IMG/VR virus record: IMGVR_UViG_3300031565_000118
Span: 1 to 40,853 of that record
DNA from: a virus
DNA: 40,853 nt
Strand: one strand, 5' to 3'
Made by a program: the position numbers and the translations under genes. How positions within the stretch are numbered: position 1 is the stretch's first letter; every line of letters starts with the position of its first letter. The notes beneath the pieces are model-generated. The model saw only the letters and a list, made by a program, of their open reading frames with translations. It was not told the origin of the DNA and did no database searches. Shown piece by piece: positions 5,383-12,975 of this stretch.

Positions 5383-6102
5383 ATGATTCTCGATAAGACA
5401 ATCGCCGTTGTCGTTCCTGCCTACAATGAAGAGCGCCTTATCTACGGCACGCTCACCACTATCCCTCGCTTTGTTGACCATATTATCGTGGTGGATGATG
5501 CCAGTACGGATGAGACTCGCCGGATCATGTCATTAGCTCAGGGCGAAGATGAAAGAATAACTTTGTGCTACCACAACGCAAATCAAGGCGTAGGGGTGGC
5601 GATTTGTGATGGTTATAGGGCTGCTTTAAGCGCAGGAGCCGACATTATCGCAGTCATGGCCGCAGATGGTCAGATGGATGCCGGGGATCTCTACCGGATC
5701 GTGGAGCCGGTGGCCCTGGGAGAGGTGGATTATGCTAAAGGCAATCGTTTTATTATGCCTTGGGTGCGCTATATGGGAGGGGTGGCGCTTTCTTGGCTTA
5801 CATCTTTCGTCTGTGGCAGACAAATTATCGACAGTCAATCTGGTTTTACTGCTATATCTCGTGATGTCCTCCAAAAACTCCCTCTAGACAAAATCTATCC
5901 CCGCTACGGTATGCCCAACGACATGCTCATCAAACTCTCGAAGGTAGGAGCTCGGATCAGGAACGTGCAGACAGCACCAGTATACGGACATGGTGAGCAA
6001 TCGGGGATTAAGATACATAAGGTGATTTGGCCGATACTCGGCATATTAGCGAGAGGGTTATGGCAAAGGATTTCACCCTTACGGCTTATAAAGAACTCTT
6101 AG
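5383..6102 (+). CDS. Family 2 glycosyltransferase, polyprenyl-phosphate-sugar-synthase-like
   Basis: This 239-residue GT-A-type enzyme opens with VVVPAYNEE, followed by VVDDAST and the metal- and donor-binding AADGQMD (about 92-98). A long acceptor region contains SQSGFTAISRD, and the C terminus (SGIKIHKVIWPILG) matches the DPM1/polyprenyl-phosphate mannosyl- or glucosyltransferase group. These enzymes load a sugar from its nucleotide form onto a lipid carrier at the inner membrane. No transmembrane helix pair is present. Its promoter is strong and leaderless. It begins a cargo block with a deacetylase and a radical SAM enzyme, and could supply donor for the GT-C-type enzyme encoded at 20981. 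Confidence 0.8.
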   Translation: MILDKTIAVVVPAYNEERLIYGTLTTIPRFVDHIIVVDDASTDETRRIMSLAQGEDERITLCYHNANQGVGVAICDGYRAALSAGADIIAVMAADGQMDAGDLYRIVEPVALGEVDYAKGNRFIMPWVRYMGGVALSWLTSFVCGRQIIDSQSGFTAISRDVLQKLPLDKIYPRYGMPNDMLIKLSKVGARIRNVQTAPVYGHGEQSGIKIHKVIWPILGILARGLWQRISPLRLIKNS

Positions 6103-6752
6103 GCTCACTCCTCGGGGCTGGCTACAAGATCATCACGGCTGAGGAGTATTTCAGGCTGAAAGAGCAAGGGCCGTTCGTTGTCCTCCGGCATGACGTGGAT
6201 CGCAGGCCTGAGAATGCGCTGAGGATGGCAGACCTTGAGGCAGAGATAGGCATTAATGGAACTCCAAGCACTTATTACTTTCGTCGGAGTACATTTAATC
6301 AAGATATCATCGAAAGAATCTATAACCTGGGCCACGAAATAGGCTACCACTACGAGGTAATGGACAAGGCCAGGGGTGATGTAGGGGTGGCTCATGCTTT
6401 GTTTAACAGTGAGCTTGAGAGGCTTCGATGCTGGGTCCCGGTCAAGACCTGTGCAGCTCATGGGAACCCGTTGACCAAGTATGATAACCGGGAGTTTTTT
6501 GAGAGCTTCGACCCTGGGCAGTTTGGATTGGTGGGGGAGGCGGAGAAGGTAGGAGGCGAATATATCACCGATACAGGCAGGGACAAGCCTGAATACAACC
6601 TCAAGGACTGGCCTGAAGGCGATGGTGCAGGTGTAACAGTTGATATTTATTACAACATCCACCCCGAGCGCTGGAATGATGGCCTGGCTTGGTATCGGCA
6701 GTGGGTGTTTGACTGGGGGTGTAATTTGGTGAAGAGGTGCATAAAGTGTTGA
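6060..6752 (+). CDS. Polysaccharide deacetylase-like protein (NodB homology)
   Basis: This 230-residue protein carries the NodB-type metal site: RHDVD (about 43-47) with HD-D geometry, then STYYFRR, then GHEIGYHYE (about 93-101) with two His, and a later AAHGNPLT. Such enzymes remove acetyl groups from sugar chains such as peptidoglycan, chitin-like polymers or lipid-linked sugars. The start at 6060 has GAGAGGG upstream and overlaps the glycosyltransferase gene by 43 bases. No signal peptide is seen, so the substrate is probably a cytoplasmic sugar precursor. Together with the preceding GT2 it looks like a surface-sugar modification unit. Confidence 0.75.
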   Translation: MAKDFTLTAYKELLGSLLGAGYKIITAEEYFRLKEQGPFVVLRHDVDRRPENALRMADLEAEIGINGTPSTYYFRRSTFNQDIIERIYNLGHEIGYHYEVMDKARGDVGVAHALFNSELERLRCWVPVKTCAAHGNPLTKYDNREFFESFDPGQFGLVGEAEKVGGEYITDTGRDKPEYNLKDWPEGDGAGVTVDIYYNIHPERWNDGLAWYRQWVFDWGCNLVKRCIKC

Positions 6753-6922
6753 GAATTAGAGTAGTTGTTACTCATAAAGAAAAAGAAACCGAATATCTTA
6801 AATTTCCGCATTGTCTTGCTCTGCTTGATTACCAATTAGGTCTAGGGATTGAGCAATTAGACGAGATTGAATCTTTTGACGTTTACCCGGAGCATTTATT
6901 TAATGAAAATCCTCCTCATTAA
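6746..6922 (+). CDS. Small protein of unknown function
   Basis: This 58-residue acidic protein is read from a GTG overlapping the deacetylase stop, with GAAGAGG about 8 bases upstream. An earlier in-frame GTG at 6737 is possible. The pattern is a strand (LRIRVVVTHKEKETEY) followed by a helix-like stretch (CLALLDYQLGLGIEQLDEI). It overlaps the start of the radical SAM gene. No family was recognised. Its base use is more AT-rich than the neighbouring genes. Confidence 0.45.
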   Translation: MLRIRVVVTHKEKETEYLKFPHCLALLDYQLGLGIEQLDEIESFDVYPEHLFNENPPH

Positions 6923-8264
6923 CCCACCCCTAACCGCAGAGCAACGCTATGGCAAGGACCTGGCGCAGTTCGGACCATGCTCTGAGCCCCTGGGATTGGC
7001 TTATGTGGCGGGGGCTCTCGAGCAGGCAGGGCATGAGGTGAGGATATGGGATGGGCAGGTGGAGAGGCGCACACCATGGGCACCAGAGGCCGAGCTTATT
7101 GGAATTACCATGAATACCCCTTCATACCAGGTCGTCAAAGAAATGTGCATTGCTCTGAAGTCTGAGCATAGCACCATTTTCCATGACATTCCTATCATCC
7201 TCGGCGGTCCTCATCCTACTGTGATGCCTGAGGAGACGGCAAAAGACATTCCAGAAGCGGATTATATCGTAGCTGGTGAAGGTGAAAGAACAGATATTTG
7301 GGATATGCCTTCAGGTACGATCGCTCATACATTTCCCGTTAAGAATCTTGATGATCTCCCCCTCCCCGCCCGCCACCTCCTCCCCATGAAGCAGTACCAG
7401 ATCACGGCCTCGCGCAACAAAGGGCATCACGCTTATACTGTGATAGTGGCTCGAGGCTGTCCATTCGAGTGCGCCTTCTGCTGCCGGTTGCATGGCCGCA
7501 AGGTGCGGTTTCACTCAGTTGATCGGGTAATTCAAGAGATAGAGCTCCTTGTGAGGGACTACGATGCAAAGGAAATCAATCTGGAAGCTGATACCATTAC
7601 GGTCAATCATAAGTGGATGTATGGCTTGTGTGATGCTCTTATTAGCAGCGGTCTTAATCACCGTATTTCATGGACATGCGAGAGCCGGGTGGATACGGTA
7701 GATGAGAATATGCTGCGGTACATGAAGCAGGCCGGCTGCTGGCAGATAAGTTATGGAGTGGAGACAGGAACCCAGAGGCTCTTGGACTTCATCAAGAAGG
7801 GTATCACGTTAGAGCAAGTACGGGAGACATTTGCAATAACCAAGAAGGTAGGTATCAATGTACGGGCATTCTTTATGCTGGGGATACCTACGGAGACACG
7901 GGAGGAATCAGATGCCACGATTCAATTTGCTAGACAGCTTAAAGCGGGTTGGTCACAGTTCACAATCTGTGTGCCATTCCCTGGAAGTTCTTTATATCAA
8001 TGGTGTCTTGAGAATGAACCCGGAAGAATATCGGGTAATTGGGCAGATTTTAGAACGCATGGAGGATGGGGTAAAGGACCTCTCGCTTATTTTCCAAAAG
8101 CACGTACCCAAGCCGAAATGAAAGCCCTCCAAAAAGAAGCATACCGCAGGGTATATCTCCGGCCAAGTCGTGTATGGTCCTATCTTGCCAAGGTGCGCTC
8201 TCTCAGGCAACTGTGGCAGGGTTTCAAGGGTGCCTGGGTGGTAGCAAAGACGAGGTGGGCGTGA
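6903..8264 (+). CDS. B12-binding-domain radical SAM protein
   Basis: This 453-residue protein begins with MKILLINPPL, the start of a cobalamin-binding domain (about 1-140, with LGLAYVAGALEQAGHEV and GGPHPTVMPEE). The iron-sulfur site is C186-x3-C190-x2-C193 (GCPFECAFC), followed by the TIM-barrel features NLEADT, YGVETG and FFMLGIPTET. The C-terminal 80 residues are basic and helical. Relatives methylate unactivated carbons or build odd rings in surface sugars, lipids and antibiotics. Such enzymes are unusual in phages. It sits with a glycosyltransferase, deacetylase and methyltransferase, which suggests surface-glycan or lipid tailoring. The substrate is unknown. Confidence 0.9.
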   Translation: MKILLINPPLTAEQRYGKDLAQFGPCSEPLGLAYVAGALEQAGHEVRIWDGQVERRTPWAPEAELIGITMNTPSYQVVKEMCIALKSEHSTIFHDIPIILGGPHPTVMPEETAKDIPEADYIVAGEGERTDIWDMPSGTIAHTFPVKNLDDLPLPARHLLPMKQYQITASRNKGHHAYTVIVARGCPFECAFCCRLHGRKVRFHSVDRVIQEIELLVRDYDAKEINLEADTITVNHKWMYGLCDALISSGLNHRISWTCESRVDTVDENMLRYMKQAGCWQISYGVETGTQRLLDFIKKGITLEQVRETFAITKKVGINVRAFFMLGIPTETREESDATIQFARQLKAGWSQFTICVPFPGSSLYQWCLENEPGRISGNWADFRTHGGWGKGPLAYFPKARTQAEMKALQKEAYRRVYLRPSRVWSYLAKVRSLRQLWQGFKGAWVVAKTRWA

Positions 8265-8419
8265 AAAAAATAATTGGTTACTGTCTTGTTCCAACACCTT
8301 TATTTGTGTTCTTGATATTTCTAATTAGCATGAAAGAATGGGGAGCAGTTATCGCCCTTTTTGTAATTGTTGCAGCATTTGTGTGTATGGGTATTGGAAT
8401 GACACTTATTCAAAAATGA
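8261..8419 (+). CDS. Small two-helix membrane protein
   Basis: This 52-residue protein is read from a GTG overlapping the radical SAM stop (GTGA), with GAGGTGGG as ribosome site. Two hydrophobic helices (about 5-22 and 27-48) are joined by a short KEWG turn. It is probably an inner-membrane protein of the cargo operon, possibly a superinfection-exclusion factor; there is no direct evidence for that role. Confidence 0.6.
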   Translation: MKKIIGYCLVPTPLFVFLIFLISMKEWGAVIALFVIVAAFVCMGIGMTLIQK

Positions 8420-8739
8420 AAAACTGGCCCTCACTCATAGCAACCTTTCTCCTCGTGATCTTCGTTCGTATCGTGATCACCAAAGAGCAAACAGTTCTCA
8501 TGGCGCTCTCCTCCGGGCGATATGGCGAGGCATGGCTGGGGCTCAAGGCGCTCTTACCCTCCGGGTGCCCCCCCAAGAAGGTCGTCAGAGTCCCAGCCAA
8601 TGTCTTGAAGGAGTGTGCCAAGGGCTACGTGGATACGCCTCTGTATCATACCGGGGGCTGGTTGATGAGGTGGCTGCAATGGGGCAAGTTGAGGGCGTTG
8701 TGGAGGCTTTTAGAAATAGGAAAACAAAAATGGATTTAG
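8416..8739 (+). CDS. Protein of unknown function with an N-terminal membrane anchor
   Basis: This 107-residue protein starts in an ATGA overlap. An N-terminal hydrophobic helix (SLIATFLLVIFVRIVI, about 5-21) is followed by a basic, Trp-rich domain (GWLMRWLQWGKLRALWRLLEIGKQKW) that should lie along a membrane. No signal cleavage site is evident, so an anchored cytoplasmic or periplasmic protein is likely. No family was recognised. Confidence 0.5.
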   Translation: MKNWPSLIATFLLVIFVRIVITKEQTVLMALSSGRYGEAWLGLKALLPSGCPPKKVVRVPANVLKECAKGYVDTPLYHTGGWLMRWLQWGKLRALWRLLEIGKQKWI

Positions 8740-8849
8740 ACACTACCCCTGTTTCGATAAAGGATGTCATAATGTGTTTCGTCATTGCTGTGGGCCCACT
8801 GTTTTTAGCAGTTGTTTTAATGCTACTTGTTGGCTATTTTTTGGATTAG
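8730..8849 (+). CDS. Tiny single-pass membrane protein
   Basis: This 39-residue reading frame overlaps the previous gene by 10 bases and ends 2 bases before the methyltransferase ATG. A short acidic N terminus (MDLDTTPVSIKD) precedes one strongly hydrophobic helix (about 13-37). GGAAAAC upstream is a weak ribosome site. Tight packing in the operon supports it, although it is too short to be sure. Confidence 0.45.
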   Translation: MDLDTTPVSIKDVIMCFVIAVGPLFLAVVLMLLVGYFLD

Positions 8850-8851
8850 CT

Positions 8852-9337
8852 ATGAACATCCTTGACTTCGGTTGTGGAAACGGCGTGATGCTGCCTACCC
8901 TGGCAGAGCACTTCAGCTCTGTGGTGGCTTTTGATATCTATACCAAGGCCGCAAATCAACTGAGAATGAAATATGGCTTTGAAAATATAGAAATTCGCAA
9001 AGGACAATCAAGATGGCCTGCTTATGTGCCTTTTGATGCAAATAGATTTGATGTGGTCTGGGCCTCATCTACCCTGGAGCACATCAAGAACTTGGGCATG
9101 GCAGTGTATCAGCTTCACCGTGTCCTGAAACCAGGAGGTCAGCTCCTATGTCTCTCCCCAAGCGAAGATTGGCTCTACAACCTGGGCCGGAAACTGTTTA
9201 GATTGCACAAGCCAGCGGATCACTATCACACCGGCAAAGAGATTCATGAGGCATTACAGGAGTATTTCACCTGTGAGGCAAAGAAATCATGGCCTCCGCT
9301 CACAGGAACTTATTTGATGGGGAGGTATAGGAAATGA
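8852..9337 (+). CDS. Class I SAM-dependent methyltransferase (type 11)
   Basis: This 161-residue protein has motif I DFGCGNG (about 5-11), an acidic second strand FDIYTKA, then FDVVWASSTLEHI and the post-motif VLKPGGQLLCLSP. It is short for the family and lacks an N-terminal extension; the ATG at 8852 is used because motif I must follow a single strand. Members methylate small molecules, sugars or lipids. Placed after the radical SAM gene, it probably belongs to the same surface-modification pathway. Confidence 0.85.
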   Translation: MNILDFGCGNGVMLPTLAEHFSSVVAFDIYTKAANQLRMKYGFENIEIRKGQSRWPAYVPFDANRFDVVWASSTLEHIKNLGMAVYQLHRVLKPGGQLLCLSPSEDWLYNLGRKLFRLHKPADHYHTGKEIHEALQEYFTCEAKKSWPPLTGTYLMGRYRK

Positions 9338-10062
9338 GATATGTAACGATTATAGGGTTGGCCTTGCTTCTAACAGGCTGCCTTGCAACAACCAAGAGTG
9401 TCCAGGCTCCTCCACAGGAGATAATCTTGACCGTCAAGGCCGTCGATCAGCCGGTGGAGGTTGCCAAGGAAGATGAAGGCGACAAGATCAACCGGACCAT
9501 GCAAATTCAAAACCAGGAAGGTGTGCTTTCTGCTTTGTCATTCAAATGTGATGGAGAGGTATTTATCAAGTTATGGTCTGCCCTTACTGTTGTCGATGTT
9601 ATGAATATCTGGAGTGATATTACTATTTTGGAGAAAACCACAGATATTCGCACGATTCAACTTTTTATCAATTCTCCTGGCGGTGATGCCTTTTCCGGGC
9701 TTGCTCTTGCCGATGAGATCAAACGTGCAAAGGTATTAGGCTTTACCGTGATAGGTCATGCCTCCGGTATCGTTGCCAGTGCTGCTGTACCCATATTCGC
9801 TGTTTGCAATAAGCGTATTACCGCCCCCAGTACAATATTTATGGTTCACGAGACATCAATCTGGAAGTGGCCGGGAAGGGAAACACATTCCGATATTATT
9901 TCTCAAGGGAAACTCATGGATTTGCTTAGGGATCGGTACATGGACACATTGACTGAAAATAGCAAACTCTCCCGTGAGCAATGGGAAGCAATGGAAGCAA
10001 AAACCACATGGTTTTCTGCTCAACAAGGCATGGAATGGGGCCTGGTGGATAGGATAGAATGA
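9334..10062 (+). CDS. ClpP-like serine protease domain in a predicted lipoprotein
   Basis: This 242-residue protein has a lipoprotein signal (LLLTGC, acylated Cys16) and then a linker to a ClpP/SppA-fold domain. The oxyanion motif INSPGGD is at about 112-118, the nucleophile is Ser149 in VASAAVP, the catalytic His is 172 in MVHET, and the closing pattern is FSAQQGMEWGLVD. The usual third-triad Asp is replaced by Thr in KTTWFSA, as it seems in some phage ClpP-like proteases. In phages this fold usually serves as head-maturation protease. A lipid anchor argues instead for an envelope role, such as cleaving membrane proteins to exclude rival phages. It precedes the terminase genes with ATGA overlaps. 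Confidence 0.75.
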   Translation: MRYVTIIGLALLLTGCLATTKSVQAPPQEIILTVKAVDQPVEVAKEDEGDKINRTMQIQNQEGVLSALSFKCDGEVFIKLWSALTVVDVMNIWSDITILEKTTDIRTIQLFINSPGGDAFSGLALADEIKRAKVLGFTVIGHASGIVASAAVPIFAVCNKRITAPSTIFMVHETSIWKWPGRETHSDIISQGKLMDLLRDRYMDTLTENSKLSREQWEAMEAKTTWFSAQQGMEWGLVDRIE

Positions 10063-10583
10063 CCCGCAAAGTCACAAAAGAGGACATGGAGCAGGAAGCT
10101 GATGGACCGACTACCATCAAGAAGCGGATCGGCATCAACCGGCTTTTGGACAAGCTCGAAGCAGAACTTGATGCCTGCGAAACAAAGGTATTTTCAAATG
10201 CACTGGGTGTTATTTACTCCGATGATCTTACAGCATGGAACATTCGTCAAAAAGCCCGTATGGATGCACATAAGCTCCGGGGTGACTATCCAGCAGAGAA
10301 ATTTGAAGGTGAGCTCAGGTTGCCTAATGCTATGGCCCTGGTGGTAGAGGCACGGCAGGAAGCCAAGAAGAAGCCGAAGAAGAAAGGAAAAAAAATGACT
10401 GAGGATGAGATTAAAAGACATTTGCTTATATTAATCGAAGGAGTAATTGATGAAGAGAGTTTAACTAATGGTGAAGGATTTGTTGAAATGGAAGACGGAG
10501 TTATTCACCTTGCCCTAGAAGATAGTAACCATTATTTCCGAGTTACATTAAGCAAGGTAGATGAAAGTGAATATCATTGCTAA
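10059..10583 (+). CDS. Probable terminase small subunit
   Basis: This 174-residue protein lies directly before the large terminase gene (TAATG overlap), the usual position of TerS. Residues 15-90 hold a helix-rich segment (INRLLDKLEAELDACETKV, then a Trp-containing helix and KLRGDYPAEKFEGE) like the core and end of small terminase proteins. A Lys-rich stretch (KKKPKKKGKK, about 103-112) joins a second domain of 60 acidic residues. The second domain is of unknown role and may have arisen by fusion. TerS recognises phage DNA and regulates TerL. Confidence 0.6.
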   Translation: MTRKVTKEDMEQEADGPTTIKKRIGINRLLDKLEAELDACETKVFSNALGVIYSDDLTAWNIRQKARMDAHKLRGDYPAEKFEGELRLPNAMALVVEARQEAKKKPKKKGKKMTEDEIKRHLLILIEGVIDEESLTNGEGFVEMEDGVIHLALEDSNHYFRVTLSKVDESEYHC

Positions 10584-12196
10584 TGCAAAGTGAAGCCATA
10601 GACATATTTCAGGAGCAAGTTAGAGAGTCTGAGAAGGTGTGTGAATCCTTTCCCTACTTCGTGGGTGAGTATTGCTGGATCGAAGATAAGATCACGAGCC
10701 AGGCCATACCCTTCAAACTATGGCAATCACAAGAGCGGATCATGCCGAAGGTAGTCGGATCAAAGCGCCTTATCATCCTTAAAGCTCGACAACTAGGGCT
10801 TACGTGGCTCACGGCTGCTTACTGCCTATGGCTTGCAATGACCAAACCTCTGCAGCTCATCGTTATTATCAGCTATAAGGAACAAATCGCCTGGGAAGTG
10901 ACGGCGAGAATCAAGTTTATGCTCAATGCTCTTCCCGAATGGCTTTATCCTCCCATACGCAAATCTACTAATGAAGAGGTCGTGTTTTCACATAGCAACG
11001 GCCTTGAATCCATCATTCAGAGCATAGCAACCACGCCTTCAGGAGCACAGTCAAAGACGCTCAACCTCCTGGTGCTCGATGAAACGTGCTGGAATCGGTA
11101 CGTGAAAGAGATTTACTCGGCATCAAAGCCCGGTGTTGACTCTGCCCAGGGCCGGATTATCGTTATCTCAAACAGCATCAAGACAGCTCCGGGATGGTTC
11201 TGGACCCGTGAGATTTACTCTGGAAGCATGAACGGTGCCAACGACTTTGAACGTATCTTCATGCCCTGGTCTGATCACCCGTTACGCTCTACAAAGCTCG
11301 TCTATGACGAGGACCTGAAAGAGAAGATCCCTGAGTTTATCAAGCAGCAAAGGGATGGAGGTACGGACGATGAGGAGATATCTGAACACTATCCCGCTAC
11401 CGAACAGGAAGCTATTAGCACTATGCTTGGCAGTTATTTCGGAAAGGTGCTGGCTCGGCATACGTTTACGATGGAGGGCAATCGGGGGCATCTTGAGCTT
11501 AACAAGCACAAGGAAATAGAGTTTATCGCTGATAAGCGGGGAATCCTGGAAATATGGCGCTATCCCTATCACATGATAGGTGGCTGGGATGGTAGATACT
11601 GGGAGAATCGGTATTGTGTCGGCGCCGATGTTTCAGAAGGTCTGGGGGAGACCTACAGTACAGGATATGTGATCGATCGGAAGATTGACGAGGTTGTGGC
11701 CCGGATGCGGTCAAACAGAATAGATGCTGACCAGTGGGGCGAAATGCTCTTTATGCTCTCACAGTATTACAACAACGCAGATGGTAACGCCCTGATATGC
11801 CCGGAACGTACAGGCGCAGGGATTACCACCTGCAAGCGCTTGGAAAAGCTCGAAGCAAACCTCTATTTCAAGATGATACCCGCAAAGATAGGTGGTCCCA
11901 CCAAGGAAATAGGATGGTCTGAAACACAGCAAAGCAAACATGAGTTGTGCGGAGATTTCAAGACCTGGCTCCGGCAGATGAAGGGCACCTTGTATGATGC
12001 GATACTCATTGGCGAGTGCTCCACGTTTATCCGTGATGAGAGCGGCAGGCTGGGGGCAGAGGAAGGCAAGTTTGACGATTGTGTGATAGGTGGCGGATGT
12101 GCGGTACAGGCAAGCCAGTTTATAGGAGATAAGGCGGTACAGGTGCCGGAAAAGCCACAAGGATGGCTCAGGAAATGGCAGGAGGGGAAATATTGA
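10583..12196 (+). CDS. terL: Terminase large subunit
   Basis: This 537-residue packaging motor has an ATPase domain with the Walker A variant LKARQLGLTW (about 67-76), a Walker B LLVLDE (about 161-166) and the coupling motif VISNSI. The nuclease domain has the acidic sites GADVSEGLG (about 347-355), ICPERTGAG and GKFDDCV. It cuts concatemeric DNA and pumps it into the prohead. The in-frame TTG at 10577 is less likely than ATG at 10583. The length is usual for the family. Confidence 0.93.
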   Translation: MQSEAIDIFQEQVRESEKVCESFPYFVGEYCWIEDKITSQAIPFKLWQSQERIMPKVVGSKRLIILKARQLGLTWLTAAYCLWLAMTKPLQLIVIISYKEQIAWEVTARIKFMLNALPEWLYPPIRKSTNEEVVFSHSNGLESIIQSIATTPSGAQSKTLNLLVLDETCWNRYVKEIYSASKPGVDSAQGRIIVISNSIKTAPGWFWTREIYSGSMNGANDFERIFMPWSDHPLRSTKLVYDEDLKEKIPEFIKQQRDGGTDDEEISEHYPATEQEAISTMLGSYFGKVLARHTFTMEGNRGHLELNKHKEIEFIADKRGILEIWRYPYHMIGGWDGRYWENRYCVGADVSEGLGETYSTGYVIDRKIDEVVARMRSNRIDADQWGEMLFMLSQYYNNADGNALICPERTGAGITTCKRLEKLEANLYFKMIPAKIGGPTKEIGWSETQQSKHELCGDFKTWLRQMKGTLYDAILIGECSTFIRDESGRLGAEEGKFDDCVIGGGCAVQASQFIGDKAVQVPEKPQGWLRKWQEGKY

Positions 12197-12411
12197 TGTT
12201 TGTTCCTATCGAACCCGGAAAATATTACTGTCAACCGTTTTGGGACGGGAAGAATCAGCCTAGACGATTAATCGAATGCTACAAAAAAGTTTGCTTGATT
12301 CAAGATGATGTTGGCCCACGCGAAGAATTGGTTTGTGATTATGAAGGCTACACGCATCTTGTCGCTTTAACAGGAATCAATAAATGGGAGCCAGAAAACA
12401 AAATAGTATAG
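12196..12411 (+). CDS. Small protein of unknown function after terL
   Basis: This 71-residue protein starts in a TGATG overlap with terL, after GGAGGGGAAA. It looks like a small all-beta protein (VPIEPGKYYCQPFWDGKNQPRRL, then VCLIQDDVGPREELVCDYEGYTHLV) and contains three Cys. It is the last gene before the terminator, so it is co-transcribed with terL. No family was recognised. Confidence 0.5.
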   Translation: MFVPIEPGKYYCQPFWDGKNQPRRLIECYKKVCLIQDDVGPREELVCDYEGYTHLVALTGINKWEPENKIV

Positions 12412-12426
12412 CATAACCCAATATCA

Positions 12427-12465
12427 GCCCCGATCCGCAGGCGCACGGTAGGGGCGAAAGCCAAC
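12427..12465 (+). ncRNA. Candidate structured RNA leader before the terminator
   Basis: This non-coding stretch can fold in mutually exclusive ways. GCCCC (12427-12431) pairs with GGGGC (12451-12455), with an inner CCG/CGG. Alternatively GGC-GAAA-GCC (12453-12462) forms a GNRA hairpin, or GCCAAC (12460-12465) pairs with GTTGGC (12506-12511) beyond the T-run. It could be an attenuator or just a compact intergenic fold. It matches no riboswitch that I recognise. Confidence 0.35.
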
Positions 12466-12468
12466 ATG

Positions 12469-12505
12469 AACCTCGAACTCTAGCTAGAGGAGTTCGGGGT
12501 TTTTT
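12469..12505 (+). terminator. Rho-independent terminator between terL and the portal operon
   Basis: AACCTCGAACTC (12469-12480) pairs with GAGTTCGGGGTT (12490-12501) in a 12-bp stem with one G-U pair around a 9-base loop, and is followed by TTTTTT (12500-12505). It would end the terminase transcript, or act as an attenuator with the upstream folds. No consensus promoter is evident before the next gene. Confidence 0.8.
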
Positions 12506-12522
12506 GTTGGCACAAGGAGCAC

Positions 12523-12975
12523 ATGAGCAGGCGAAGAAAACAACCTATGAAGATCGACAAGGACTTTAAAGAAGGCCTGGAAGAACTCAGGCACCGGGTA
12601 GAGAACCCCAACAAACTCCCTTCTATTCATCTTGTGGGTAACGTCTACAAGCAGAGAGAAATCAGGGAAATTCAAATGCTCACGTTTCCCCCATGGGAGA
12701 TAGGCTATCAGGTTTTACCAGTACCGGATATGGGCGGGGTGTTCGTGCGGAATATCTTCTTCAAACTACCGGGAGAGAAGATTGATGATCTCAAGGACGA
12801 TGATGTTGATTGGATTCTACTTCATGCCAAGGTGCTCATAGATGAAGGCCAGGGTCCCCCCGTTATTCAGAAGATAAACTTTGACTGCATGAAAATCAGC
12901 CAACACTTCATGCCTCTTCTGAGGGTGGAGAAGAACCCAAATATCGTAGTACCGGGAGGAACAGGCCATGCCTGA
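12523..12975 (+). CDS. Phage head-region protein of unknown function
   Basis: This 150-residue protein starts at an ATG with AAGGAG 7 bases upstream and opens the portal operon. It has a basic start (SRRRKQPMKID) and a middle with LTFPPWEIGYQVLPVPDMGG, then a DDVDWILLHAKVLIDEG helix. It has no signal peptide or membrane segment. Its place between terminase and portal suggests a packaging- or portal-associated role. No family was recognised. Confidence 0.5.
   Translation: MSRRRKQPMKIDKDFKEGLEELRHRVENPNKLPSIHLVGNVYKQREIREIQMLTFPPWEIGYQVLPVPDMGGVFVRNIFFKLPGEKIDDLKDDDVDWILLHAKVLIDEGQGPPVIQKINFDCMKISQHFMPLLRVEKNPNIVVPGGTGHA

Noticed and set aside
12427-12511. Possible tRNA gene
   Set aside because: The length is near that of a tRNA and there is a GTTCG-like element, but no acceptor stem, D-arm and anticodon arm can be drawn together; the stem with six T is a terminator.
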